From NCBI GenBank assembly GCA_019245575.1, contig JAFARE010000001.1, positions 62,001 through 126,000 on the forward strand: 64,000 bases of DNA, read 5' to 3'. Positions 7,246 to 15,922 of the stretch are shown in pieces. A program made the position numbers and the translations under genes. Positions within the stretch are counted from its first letter, which is position 1. Each line of letters opens with the position of its first letter. The DNA is from Candidatus Dormiibacterota bacterium. Its GTDB lineage: Bacteria; Chloroflexota; Dormibacteria; Aeolococcales; Aeolococcaceae. The notes beneath the pieces are model-generated. The model did not search any database, had not been told where the DNA came from, and saw only the letters and a list, made by a program, of their open reading frames with translations.

Positions 7246-8155
7246 GCGCCGCCTCCTGCTCGGCCATCCTGGCCATGTCCCACCGGGTCCAGCGTGAAAC
7301 ACGCGTCAGGCGGCCCAGCAGCGCCAGCAGTCCGGTAAACACCGCCAGTGCAACGAGGAGGACGACCGTCCCTTGCAGGGTCTCGTAAAGGTGACGCAGG
7401 CTCGCGACGCGCACCACGCTCAGAAACATGAACAGCATCAGCGCCGCCATGGCAAAGGACACTGCGCGCTGTTGCGTCAGCGTGATCAGCGACTCCTCTT
7501 CGACGGCAAGTTGCGCCTCGCCCACGGGCAGGAGGACATCGTCGAACACTGCGAGCAGCGCATCGAGGCTGCGGGTGCGAGACCACAGGAGCACCGCGCA
7601 CGCGTGCTCGACGATCGCGGACCGCGAGCGCTGGGCGACGCTCACTATGGCCAGTGATGTGAGGCCGCCCTGCGAAAGCGGCGCGATGACGGTGCCCAAT
7701 CCGTCGTGGGCGGTCGCGGCCATGTCCTGAAGCGCGGTGTCGAGCGACTGGTTGCCAATGGCGATACGGTCGCGCAGCACGGACATCTGGAGGAGGAAGG
7801 CGCGCTCCATGCGCAGACGGCGTCGCGCAGCTCTTCCGGACACGGCGTAGCGGAAGCCGAGCGCCGCAGCACCAATGAGGACAAGGGTCAGCGTCGCGAC
7901 TCCCGACATCACGCCGAGTGTCAGGGCCACCACGATCAGGGTCGCCCGCAGAACGCACCAGCGCCGCCAAGACCAGCCGAGGGCCGCCGCAAGGTCGCGC
8001 TCGGGTTCGAGAAGCCGGCGCATCTTCCAGCCCCGCCGCGGCGCGCGAACGTCGATGTCGAGGAGCAACGCCGTGGTCGCTAAGATGCATGCGATTGCAA
8101 GCGCCACTCCGGCCACGAGGACGACGGCCGCTGGGACTGCAGGCGCTGCGTTCAT
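7238..8155 (-). CDS. tadB: TadB-like inner-membrane platform protein (T2SF family)
   Basis: The 305-aa protein starts at an ATG overlapping the stop of tadA (ATGA at 8152-8155) and overlaps tadC by 8 bp. An N-terminal helix and a helix pair (about 70-105) precede a cytoplasmic T2SF domain with a family-like segment (LLQMSVLRDRIAIGNQ...DTALQDMA). Two C-terminal helices follow (about 225-285). It should sit in the inner membrane as the partner of TadC and the hexameric ATPase. Confidence 0.78.
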   Translation of the reverse strand: MNAAPAVPAAVVLVAGVALAIACILATTALLLDIDVRAPRRGWKMRRLLEPERDLAAALGWSWRRWCVLRATLIVVALTLGVMSGVATLTLVLIGAAALGFRYAVSGRAARRRLRMERAFLLQMSVLRDRIAIGNQSLDTALQDMAATAHDGLGTVIAPLSQGGLTSLAIVSVAQRSRSAIVEHACAVLLWSRTRSLDALLAVFDDVLLPVGEAQLAVEEESLITLTQQRAVSFAMAALMLFMFLSVVRVASLRHLYETLQGTVVLLVALAVFTGLLALLGRLTRVSRWTRWDMARMAEQEAAHG

Positions 8156-9561
8156 GGTGGCGGAACCTCAACGCTGTCGAGGTGCGGCCGGACCCGTGCG
8201 TCAAGTCGCGACAGGTTGCCAAGCAGATGCGTGCGCCGCTCCAGTCCGCCCGATTCGGTCTGGCGGTAGACCCACTTGTGGTTGCCGCCGCGCTCCACCG
8301 CCAGGACTCCAGTGACCCGGCGACGACCATCCTGGTTGGCGATGTGGACGACCAGGTGAAGGGCATGCTCGACGATCCGGCGTGCCAAGCGATCATCACC
8401 GCCAAACCGTGGGTTCTCCATGACGTACTGAACCGCCTGGTCGAGAGCCAGTTCCGCGTCCTCGGCATGGATGGTGGTCATCGAGCCGTCATGCCCGGTC
8501 ATGAGCGCCTTGCACACCGCGGCCATCTCCTCGCCACGCGATTCGCCCAGCACCAGACGATCGGGCTGAAAGCGGAGCGCGTGTCTCACGAGATCGAACA
8601 TCGTCAGCTGCTGGGCTTCACTCTCCGCGCGGATTGATGGAATGCTCGACAGCGCCGACGACAGCGCATGCCAGGCCACGCCGTCGCCGCGATCCTGATC
8701 CAGGTGCAACTCGGCGCCGTCCTCGACGACGACGATGTGGTCCGCTTCCGGCACCGAGCCGCACAACACGCGGAGCAACGTCGTCTTACCCGAGCCTGTG
8801 CCGCCCGCGATCATGATGTTGGCGCGGCCCAGCACGCAGGCTCTGATGAAGACAGCGACCCCGCTCGGCATGATCATCTGCGCGACGTAGTCGTCCAAGT
8901 GGCGGACCTTGTGGCGCGCGGGTACGCGGATCGCCACCCTCACCGAAGCGCGTCCTGAAACGGCCGGCCGTTTCGCGACGCAGATGCGAATGACACTACC
9001 GATGTTGGTCTCGGCAATCGGGGTGGCGTCCGTGATGCTCTGGTCGCCGGTCACTCCACGCATCCGGATCACGCGGCGGAAGAACTCGATGACGTCATCG
9101 TCGCGGGAGAACGGACTCCCGCCGATCAGGGACAGCTTCCTGCCCACCGTGCTGATCAACCAATGATCGTGCGACAGGCATGTGATGTTCTCCAACTCAG
9201 CGCCGTACACGAGCAGTGACAGTGGATACAGGTGTGAGGCGAGGATCACCGCGTTGCGCCTGATGAGGCGGCGATATGCCGCGTCGCGGCTGAGATCGGC
9301 AGCCACTGCGAGCGGAACGCCGCAAGCGACCGGCGACTCGATCGCTCGGGCGATCGCTCGCTCGACGTCGTCGCCGAGCCGTTCTTCGTGAGCCACCGAC
9401 GGCGCTTCGTCGCCGCGACCGCGCCGCACTATGGCACTGATGAGCTCTGCGACATCGCGCTCGCCCTCAGGGATGTGTGGCCAGGGAGCCGTCGGCACTC
9501 CGCCACGCTCCAACTGCACGGGTTCGACTGCGTCCTCGGCCACAGCCGCGCCGGCGCTCAC
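8152..9561 (-). CDS. tadA: TadA/CpaF-type secretion ATPase
   Basis: This 469-aa protein is the clearest member of the machine. It has an N-terminal domain like CpaF (about 60-230) and a RecA-like domain. Walker A is GGTGSGKTT (253-261), the acidic box is VVVEDGAEL (about 277-285), the region RPDRLVLGESRGEE replaces the usual GEVRG, and MTTIHAEDAE provides the His box. TadA hexamers power Tad pilus and related type II/IV assembly. The GTG start at 9561 overlaps the upstream stop (GTGA). Unlike classic tad clusters there is no prepilin peptidase, secretin or Flp pilin gene beside it. Confidence 0.92.
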   Translation of the reverse strand: MSAGAAVAEDAVEPVQLERGGVPTAPWPHIPEGERDVAELISAIVRRGRGDEAPSVAHEERLGDDVERAIARAIESPVACGVPLAVAADLSRDAAYRRLIRRNAVILASHLYPLSLLVYGAELENITCLSHDHWLISTVGRKLSLIGGSPFSRDDDVIEFFRRVIRMRGVTGDQSITDATPIAETNIGSVIRICVAKRPAVSGRASVRVAIRVPARHKVRHLDDYVAQMIMPSGVAVFIRACVLGRANIMIAGGTGSGKTTLLRVLCGSVPEADHIVVVEDGAELHLDQDRGDGVAWHALSSALSSIPSIRAESEAQQLTMFDLVRHALRFQPDRLVLGESRGEEMAAVCKALMTGHDGSMTTIHAEDAELALDQAVQYVMENPRFGGDDRLARRIVEHALHLVVHIANQDGRRRVTGVLAVERGGNHKWVYRQTESGGLERRTHLLGNLSRLDARVRPHLDSVEVPPP

Positions 9562-10313
9562 AGGCTCAACTCCTGCACGGCGGCGGCCACCAGCATCGGG
9601 CGGCCCGTTTCGCCCATCCGAGCCGCCTTGCGCTCATCCCAGGACCAACACGTGCGCAGGGCGAGCTCGGGCAGCTCGCGATTGAACACCTCCTGCACGA
9701 CCTGGAGGTGTGCGCGGCTGCGTTGCTGGCAGACGATCACCTCGCCGTGCGCGAGATGAGCGGAGCGGAGCACGTCGATGCTTCGTGCCAGAAGCGACGG
9801 CTCGTCGCGGATCACGACGAACAGACGCTGAAAGCACGACGCCACCGCGTCGCCGGCGGCTCGCGGCGACCGCAGGCCGGGATGAGCCAGCGGGTGACCG
9901 AGATCGACGACGACCGCGTCTGCGGGATGGTTGCGAAGCGCGTCGCGGATCTGGCGCAGGCAATCGCTGATTTCAAACCCGTACGTGTGTCGAAGCCCGG
10001 GCACCACTGTGAGCGTGGCGATGTCCGGCACCGGTACCGTCTGTGCCTCCACCTGCTGAACGGTCGCCGCACGCTCGCCGAACAGATTGGCCAGGCCACG
10101 GTCGTCGAGGCGCAGATAGAGCAGGTCCGCAATCGTTCCGCCTTCCATGTCGCAGTCGACGAGCAGAACGGTTCGCGTCTGCGCGAGAGTCCAGGCGATG
10201 CTGGCCGCCCAGTAGGTGGACGTCTGGCCGGCGCGCGTGGTGCATACGCCGATGAGTGACGTCACGGCGTCGCCGCAACGGTCTACAGCGATCCGGAGCA
10301 TGCGGCGCCACAC
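9558..10313 (-). CDS. CpaE/TadZ-like protein with degenerate P-loop
   Basis: The 251-aa product has the MinD-like fold seen in CpaE/TadZ localisation proteins: GVCTTRAGQTSTYW at the P-loop position (about 22-35), LLVDCDMEGG at the A' position, then VVVDLGHPLAHP. The canonical KGGxGKT is replaced by TRAGQTST, which lacks both the signature and the catalytic lysine, so ATP hydrolysis is unlikely. Start is GTG 10313 or ATG 10301. Coupled upstream of tadA, it probably recruits or positions the ATPase complex, and may pair with the intact MinD-like protein at 4477-6000. Confidence 0.75.
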   Translation of the reverse strand: MWRRMLRIAVDRCGDAVTSLIGVCTTRAGQTSTYWAASIAWTLAQTRTVLLVDCDMEGGTIADLLYLRLDDRGLANLFGERAATVQQVEAQTVPVPDIATLTVVPGLRHTYGFEISDCLRQIRDALRNHPADAVVVDLGHPLAHPGLRSPRAAGDAVASCFQRLFVVIRDEPSLLARSIDVLRSAHLAHGEVIVCQQRSRAHLQVVQEVFNRELPELALRTCWSWDERKAARMGETGRPMLVAAAVQELSL

Positions 10314-10429
10314 AGGATCCGGATCGCGTCGTCCGCGCTGAGGGGCGTGTCAGCGGTTCGGGCGCCCGGAACGGCGCGCGCGACGTGCAGGGCTACGTTT
10401 GAGGAGCTGAGCGCCACCCACACGCCCAT
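10283..10429 (-). CDS. Short ORF (48 aa) between pilin-like gene and CpaE-like gene
   Basis: An ATG at 10429 overlaps the stop of the upstream gene (ATGA) and leads to a TAG at 10283, overlapping the next gene's start by up to 30 bp. The 48 residues (MGVWVALSSSNVALHV at the start, LCGAACSGSL at the end) show no known motif apart from two cysteines near the C-terminus. Four-base coupling on its 5' side, as elsewhere in this operon, is the main reason to call it. It could also be a chance open frame bridging two real genes. Confidence 0.4.
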   Translation of the reverse strand: MGVWVALSSSNVALHVARAVPGARTADTPLSADDAIRILCGAACSGSL

Positions 10430-10695
10430 CAGCCCATACCTGAAATGGACTTCACCAGCTGCAGAACTAGGATCGCGCCGCCGCCCTTGGTCACCATGTC
10501 GACGAGAAACGACCCGCCGCTCTCTCGGTGCTCCATCATCTTATGGATGCCGGAGATGGCAACTGCGGCGGGTATGAGGAATTGCGCTGACGTGAGGACT
10601 GGACCGGCCACCTTTGTCAGTACCGCATTCGACAGCGGGTCGCCCGCAGCCGCGCCGATGGACCACAGCACGCTGACGAGGATGTGCGCGACCAT
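10429..10695 (-). CDS. Small two-helix membrane protein, VirB2/TrbC-like topology
   Basis: From the ATG at 10695, with GGGAG upstream, the product is 88 aa: an N-terminal hydrophobic stretch (MVAHILVSVLWSIGAAAG), a second (VLTSAQFLIPAAVAISGI), and a third weaker one (GGAILVLQLVKSI). Small size, short loops and a Gly/Ser-rich C-terminus are reminiscent of VirB2/TrbC pilins of type IV secretion. No similarity at the level of motifs can be claimed. As first gene of the Tad-like operon it is the natural candidate for the assembled subunit or an exported product. Confidence 0.55.
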   Translation of the reverse strand: MVAHILVSVLWSIGAAAGDPLSNAVLTKVAGPVLTSAQFLIPAAVAISGIHKMMEHRESGGSFLVDMVTKGGGAILVLQLVKSISGMG

Positions 10696-10794
10696 GCAGT
10701 GTTCTCCCACCCACCATCGGCCCTTTCGCCACACGTGGCGCTCGAGCCCTGCAGGGTATGGAGACAGTGCGGACATCGCGCGGACGAAGCTGCC

Positions 10795-12108
10795 ATGGCC
10801 GCTGCCGTAGTTCGCCGCCGCGCTGCATGGCCGTCCATGGTGGTGCTCGTCGCGGCTCTGCTTGCCGTGGGCGGGCTCTGGCTCACCTGGCTCGTCGGGG
10901 AGTTCGCCGCCGGCCTCTCACCCTCAGGTCATCACGATTTCTTCGCGCTGTTCACCGCGGGGGAATTGGTGCGCACCGGGCATGCCGCGTCGCTGTACTC
11001 CGCATCGGCGCTCACGGCGCTGGAGCGGCAGATCTATCCGCATCCCACGGGCTACGCGGGGTACATGCCGTTCCTCAATCCACCGGCTGCCGCTGCGCTG
11101 CTCGCGCCGCTGACGGCACTGCCGTTCGCCACGGCGCGAATTGCGTGGTTTGTCATCAACCTCGCGCTCGCCGTGGCATGCGCGCTTGTCATCACGAACG
11201 GGCGCGACATCCGCATCCGCGTGCTGGGGCTCGCCGTGGTGCTGCTCACGTTCCCCGCGTTCCAGACCTTCACCGAGGGGCAGTGGTCGTTCCTCATCCT
11301 GCTCGGCTGCCTGGGCGCGCTTGCGGCGGCGCGGCGGGAACGCCAATGGCTCGCGGGCGTCCTGCTCGTCGTGTTGTGGTTGAAGCCGCCTCTTCTTGTG
11401 CTCGTGCTCGTGTGGCTCGTGCTCACCCGCCGCTGGCGCATCGCGGCCGGCGCCGTGGGGGCGGTGATCGCCGTGACGCTGATCACCGCGCCGTGGACGG
11501 GATTCGGCGCCGATGTCTCGTACCTGCAGTACCTGGGCAACGTCTCCGTGGCGCACGTCTCGGGGGGCGGCGCCGTGGGCCAGACCGCGTGGGAGGGCGC
11601 GCTGCCCAACATGGAGGGGCTGATCGGTCTCGCCGCCGCCATCGCGGGCCAGGATCACCCGGTCCTCGTCGACGCGCTCGCCGCAGCCGTGGCGCTGTTG
11701 CTCATCGGTGTGCTCGCGTTCGCCATGCGCGGGCAGCTGCGCAATGCCTGTCCCCCGCTGGACATCTGCCTCGGCGCTATGGCGCTCGGCCTGCTGCTCG
11801 ATCCGCACCTGTACGCACAGGACTGCGTGCTGCTGCTGTTGCTCGTGGCGCTCACGCTGTACCGATTGCAGAGCATGCGCATGCGCGGCTACCGCTTGCT
11901 GCTCGGCGTCGACTCGGTGGTGCTCGACGCCGCCGTGCTGCTCATCGGTGCGGTGCTGCTCGACCTGTCCGCCATCGACACGCTGTGGATCCAGGGACTC
12001 TTCCTGCGCCCGCTGCACCTGCTCACCGTCGCGTTGATCGCCCTCGTCGCGCTGCCCGCGTGGCGGCGGCGCAGGAGCACTCTCATGTTCGATGCCGCCG
12101 CGACCTAG
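10795..12108 (+). CDS. GT87/DUF2029 polyprenyl-phosphate-sugar glycosyltransferase
   Basis: The 437-aa membrane protein (ATG at 10795; the frame extends to 10684 and a later ATG at 10837 is possible) has about ten hydrophobic helices and the early extracytoplasmic aspartate motif DFFALFTAGELV with nearby LYSA and FLNPP. This fits GT87 (PimE-like) GT-C enzymes that use lipid-linked sugars. The acceptor could be a cell-envelope glycolipid or lipoglycan. Its TAG stop overlaps the stop of the convergent lipoprotein gene on the palindrome CTAG. Confidence 0.75.
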   Translation: MAAAVVRRRAAWPSMVVLVAALLAVGGLWLTWLVGEFAAGLSPSGHHDFFALFTAGELVRTGHAASLYSASALTALERQIYPHPTGYAGYMPFLNPPAAAALLAPLTALPFATARIAWFVINLALAVACALVITNGRDIRIRVLGLAVVLLTFPAFQTFTEGQWSFLILLGCLGALAAARRERQWLAGVLLVVLWLKPPLLVLVLVWLVLTRRWRIAAGAVGAVIAVTLITAPWTGFGADVSYLQYLGNVSVAHVSGGGAVGQTAWEGALPNMEGLIGLAAAIAGQDHPVLVDALAAAVALLLIGVLAFAMRGQLRNACPPLDICLGAMALGLLLDPHLYAQDCVLLLLLVALTLYRLQSMRMRGYRLLLGVDSVVLDAAVLLIGAVLLDLSAIDTLWIQGLFLRPLHLLTVALIALVALPAWRRRRSTLMFDAAAT

Positions 12109-13013
12109 CAGACCGGAAGCGGCGCCACCTCCTGCGCCGTCGAGTCGACCAGGAGCAGCCTCCCATCCGGCAGCAGCGTCAGCCCCTGCGGCGCCGGAGC
12201 GCCGCTGACGAGCGTTCGCGTCTCGCCGGATGCGGGATCGACGGCGATCACCGATTGATCCGCCAGGTCCGTGGCATAGACGAGCCCGCGCGACACGACG
12301 AGGTCGTCGAGTGAGCCCACGTGGATGACGGCGGTCTCTCCTGCCGCCCCAGCGTCGACAAGCGCGAGGCCGGGCTGGTTCTCCAGCGCGACGAGATATC
12401 CGCTCGCCGGCGCATGCAGGGCGGCCACCGGGCGGCCGAGGTTCGTGGCAAGCACCGCTGCTGCGCCGGCCACGTCACCCGGCCCAACCGCCACGCTGAG
12501 CAGCCGTCCGTGCGCGCTGTCGGGCACGAGCACGCTGCCGCCGTCGAGCGCGATGCCGTCCACGCCCTGCGTCGGCGACGACGTCGCCCCGAGACGCAGC
12601 CACGTCGAGAAGGCGCCGGTGCCGGGATGCAGCACGTCGAGGCGGTCGGTGACCTGCTGCGCCACGATCACCGTCCCATCGGCGAGCAGCACGATGCCCT
12701 CGGGACCATTGGGGTCGGCGAAGGTGTGCAGCAGCGCGCCCTGCGGGCTGAGCTGCAGGATGCGCTTGCCGTCGCGGTCGCTCAGCCAGAGCACGCCGTC
12801 GGCGTCGACCGTGACGTCGTCAGGGTCACCCGCCACACGAGCGAGCACGTGCAGCGCGGAGAGCTGCAACGCCGGTGGGCACGCCGCCAGCGACGCCGTC
12901 GCCGATGCTGACGGGGAGGCGGGAGCGGTTGCGGGCGGCACCACGCTGGACGCCGAGCACGCGGTCAGCAGCGCCACGAGCGCCGCCGCCGGCGCGCGTG
13001 CATCACGCGTCAT
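12105..13013 (-). CDS. NHL/SMP-30-like beta-propeller lipoprotein
   Basis: The 302-aa product opens with a lipoprotein signal: MTRDARAP, a hydrophobic stretch and lipobox LTAC (Cys19), followed by a Ser/Pro/Ala linker. It then forms a six-bladed-type propeller with repeated turns such as DADGVLWLSDRDGKRILQL and LADGTVIVAQQ. Family members include gluconolactonase-like and NHL proteins, but no catalytic metal ligands are obvious, so a binding role is as likely. It is predicted to be lipid-anchored outside the membrane. Confidence 0.75.
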   Translation of the reverse strand: MTRDARAPAAALVALLTACSASSVVPPATAPASPSASATASLAACPPALQLSALHVLARVAGDPDDVTVDADGVLWLSDRDGKRILQLSPQGALLHTFADPNGPEGIVLLADGTVIVAQQVTDRLDVLHPGTGAFSTWLRLGATSSPTQGVDGIALDGGSVLVPDSAHGRLLSVAVGPGDVAGAAAVLATNLGRPVAALHAPASGYLVALENQPGLALVDAGAAGETAVIHVGSLDDLVVSRGLVYATDLADQSVIAVDPASGETRTLVSGAPAPQGLTLLPDGRLLLVDSTAQEVAPLPVC

Positions 13014-13052
13014 GTGTCACGCCGTGCAGGCCTCTGATACAGTCCGCTCCCG

Positions 13053-13523
13053 ATGGGGAGTGCGATCGTGCAAGGGCTGCACATGTTCTTTGCCATCTTC
13101 TGGTTCGGCGGCACGCTGTTCGCCAACTTCGTCGTCGGGCCCGCCGCTGCGCGCTCACTGCCCGCCTCGCAGGCCGACTTCGGCGCGCAGATCGGCATCC
13201 AGGCGGACCGCGTGATCCGGCCCGTGGCCACCCTGGCCATCATCCTTGGCTTTCTGCGCGGCACCGTCTGGGGTCCCATCCACAGCGCCGGCGACGTGTT
13301 CAACTCGAGCTACGGGCGCTGGTGGTTCATCGCGCTATTGCTCGCCATCGCGACATTCTCATGGGCGGAGCTGAGGACGGCGCCTGCAGCGCGTGCCATC
13401 GCCACGGTTCCCGACGCGGAGCGGCCGGCGCAGATCCAGCGCACCATCCGGGATGCGATGGTCGAGCTGGTGGGGTTCGCCGGCATCCTCAGCATGATGG
13501 TGCTGATGCGCTTCGGCATCTGA
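13053..13523 (+). CDS. Small four-helix membrane protein (DUF2269/CopD-like)
   Basis: A 156-aa protein with four membrane helices (about 5-25, 52-72, 88-106, 132-150), short loops and a histidine in the first helix (GLHMFFAIFWFGG). That arrangement resembles DUF2269/CopD-like proteins, some of which bind heme or copper. It diverges from the NHL lipoprotein gene by 39 bp and ends 11 bp before the convergent MFS-kinase gene. No function can be assigned with confidence. Confidence 0.6.
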   Translation: MGSAIVQGLHMFFAIFWFGGTLFANFVVGPAAARSLPASQADFGAQIGIQADRVIRPVATLAIILGFLRGTVWGPIHSAGDVFNSSYGRWWFIALLLAIATFSWAELRTAPAARAIATVPDAERPAQIQRTIRDAMVELVGFAGILSMMVLMRFGI

Positions 13524-13534
13524 GCACCAGGTCC

Positions 13535-15922
13535 TCAGCCGGCGCGCTGGACGCTGACGGCGCCGTGGACGACGCTGGGCAAAGGGCGTCCCGAGGCCAG
13601 CGCGCGGGCTGCCTCGACGATCGCGTCGATGCACGCCGCGGCGGGGACCACCGTCGTGTCGAGCACCAGGTGGTACAGACGCGCGTCGTGCACGTCGACG
13701 CCGTACACCTCGCGCATGAAGAGCTCGCGCGCGCGGTCGGTGCGCTGCATGTCGCGCGTCGCGTCGGCTTCAGGCACCCCGCGCTGCACGGCCCGGCGCA
13801 GGCGCGTCGCCGTGTCGCCGTCGAGGCGCACGTGCAGGGCGTATGGCAGATCGGCGAGCACCACCATGCCGCCGCGGCCGAGCAGCACCCCGCCCGTGCG
13901 GCGCGCCACGTCATGCATGACAATCGACGTCGCGCGCCGCAATCGCTCTGCCGACGTCTCCGGCTCGTCACCCACAGGGGGCATGACGCCGTACTGGGGC
14001 AGCGACACGGCGGCCGCGGCGACGAGCCGCTCCACAGCCGGACCGCGCTGCTCGTCGCGCTCAATCGCCTCCGCCAGGGGCACGTCGAGCAGCTTCGCCG
14101 TCTCCGCAGGGATGCCCCGGTCGACGAACGGCACGCCGAGACGCTGCGCGACGGCGGGACCGATCTCGCTGCCCAGTGCGCCGTACGACGCGGAGATGGT
14201 CACCGTGGGAGGCGCCGCACCCGCGCGCCGGCGCAGCGCGCGCAGCTGCGGGCGGGCGGTGCTGCGCAGCTGTGAGGCGACGGCCGCCACGAGCGTCATC
14301 GCCATGGAGAAGAAGAACGTGATGCGCATGCCGGTGATGAACGGCGTGGAGATCAGCGTCGGGAAGAACGTGTGCCCGGTGAGATATGCAACCTGCTGCG
14401 GCGGCAGCTGGTGCAGCGAGCCGTCGAGCAGCGTGCTGATGGGGTTGTATCCCAGGAAGGCGGCGAAGAGGCTGCCCACCGGCGGCGCATTCGCCACTTG
14501 GTGGGCGAGGTTTGCGGGCACATCGTGCGCGCTGAGGCCACCGTACATCGCGGCCGGCAGCGTGCTGCTGAGTCCCGCGATCATGAGCGAGAAGAAGATC
14601 CCGATCGACAGCGTCATGCCCGAGTTCTGGAAGGTGGCCAGCATCCCCGAGGCGACGCCGCGCCGGTCGGCGGGGATGGAGTTCATCACGCCCGCGGTGT
14701 TGGGTGACACGAACATGCCCATCGAGACACCGTTGAGAAACAGCAGCGCCGCGAACGGCGCGTAGGTGAAGTCGGCGGGCAGCAGCGTGAGCAGGCCGAA
14801 GCTGAGCGCCGCCAGCAGCATGCCGCCGGTGGCGAAGATGCGCGCGCCGTAGCGGTCCGACAGGTACCCCGACGATGGCCCGCCGATGAGGAAGCCGACG
14901 GTCAGGGGCAGCATGTAGATCGCCGCCCAGAAGGGCGTGCTGTCGAATGAATAGCCGTGCAGCGGCAGCCAGATGCCCTGCAGCCAGATGATCACCATGA
15001 ACATCAGGCCGCCGCGGCCGATCGACGCGAGCAGCCCTGCGATGGTGCCGAAGGCGAACCCGCGGATGCGGAACAGCCCGACGCGGAACATGGGCTCGGC
15101 CACGCGTGTCTCCACCACCGCGAACACCACGAGCAGCGCCACGCCGCCGATGAGCTCGGCCAGCACCGTGGGGTTGGTCCAGCCCATCGTGCTGCCGCCG
15201 TACGGCTGGATGCCGTACGTGATGCCCACCAGCACCGCGATGAGGCCCACCGCAAATGTGACGTTGCCCAGCCAGTCGATTCGGGCGCGCCTCACCACGC
15301 CGATCTCGCGCAGCTTCAGGTATGCCCACACCGTGCCGAACAATCCCACCGGCACCGACACGAGGAAGATGACGTGCCAATCCACCGTTGACAGCAGGCC
15401 GCCGACGATCAGCCCGATGAACGATCCGGAGATGGCGGCCACCGCGTTGATGCCCAGCGCCATGCCGCGCTGGTTCTCGGGGAACGCGTCGGTGATGATC
15501 GCCGTGGAGTTGGCGAAGAGCATCGCGCCGCCCACGCCCTGCACCAGGCGGAAGAAGATCAGCGCCAGCGCTGTTTGCGGGAATGTTACGACGACCACCG
15601 AGAGCAGGATCGAGCCCACGGTGAACACGAGAAAGCCCAGGTTGTACATGCGCACCCGGCCGAACATGTCGCCGATGCGCCCCAGGCTCACCACCAGCAC
15701 CGCCGTGACCACCAGGTACCCCATCAGCATCCACAGCAGGTAGCTGACGTTGCCCGGCGTGAGCGGGTTGAGGTTGATGCCGCGGAAGATCGCCGGCAGT
15801 GAGATGAGCACGATCGACGAGTTGACCGTGGCCATCAGCATGCCGATCGTGGTGTTGGAGAGCGCGATCCACTTGTAGTGCGGTCCTATGTCCGCTCTCG
15901 CCCGGGCCGGAGCGAGTGTCAC
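13535..15922 (-). CDS. MFS exporter (DHA2-like) fused to cytidylate-kinase-like domain
   Basis: The 795-aa product has two parts. Residues 1 to about 555 are a 14-helix DHA2-type major facilitator, with the loop-2 motif [13 protein letters not shown] and GISGS-like antiporter residues ([17 protein letters not shown]). Residues about 573-795 match the Cytidylate_kin2 type: [14 protein letters not shown] (degenerate P-loop), [26 protein letters not shown], and a C-terminal helix. The kinase-like part is cytoplasmic by topology. DNA boundaries are about 14206 for the switch. Start ATG at 15922 overlaps the DsbA-like stop by 4 bp. An uncommon fusion; the kinase domain may sense nucleotides or regulate export. 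Confidence 0.82.
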   Translation of the reverse strand: MTLAPARARADIGPHYKWIALSNTTIGMLMATVNSSIVLISLPAIFRGINLNPLTPGNVSYLLWMLMGYLVVTAVLVVSLGRIGDMFGRVRMYNLGFLVFTVGSILLSVVVVTFPQTALALIFFRLVQGVGGAMLFANSTAIITDAFPENQRGMALGINAVAAISGSFIGLIVGGLLSTVDWHVIFLVSVPVGLFGTVWAYLKLREIGVVRRARIDWLGNVTFAVGLIAVLVGITYGIQPYGGSTMGWTNPTVLAELIGGVALLVVFAVVETRVAEPMFRVGLFRIRGFAFGTIAGLLASIGRGGLMFMVIIWLQGIWLPLHGYSFDSTPFWAAIYMLPLTVGFLIGGPSSGYLSDRYGARIFATGGMLLAALSFGLLTLLPADFTYAPFAALLFLNGVSMGMFVSPNTAGVMNSIPADRRGVASGMLATFQNSGMTLSIGIFFSLMIAGLSSTLPAAMYGGLSAHDVPANLAHQVANAPPVGSLFAAFLGYNPISTLLDGSLHQLPPQQVAYLTGHTFFPTLISTPFITGMRITFFFSMAMTLVAAVASQLRSTARPQLRALRRRAGAAPPTVTISASYGALGSEIGPAVAQRLGVPFVDRGIPAETAKLLDVPLAEAIERDEQRGPAVERLVAAAAVSLPQYGVMPPVGDEPETSAERLRRATSIVMHDVARRTGGVLLGRGGMVVLADLPYALHVRLDGDTATRLRRAVQRGVPEADATRDMQRTDRARELFMREVYGVDVHDARLYHLVLDTTVVPAAACIDAIVEAARALASGRPLPSVVHGAVSVQRAG

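Noticed and set aside
10924-12018. A 364-codon minus-strand frame inside the GT87 gene
   Set aside because: Its product is Gln/Glu/His/Arg-rich with no domain, while the plus strand encodes a normal GT-C membrane protein.
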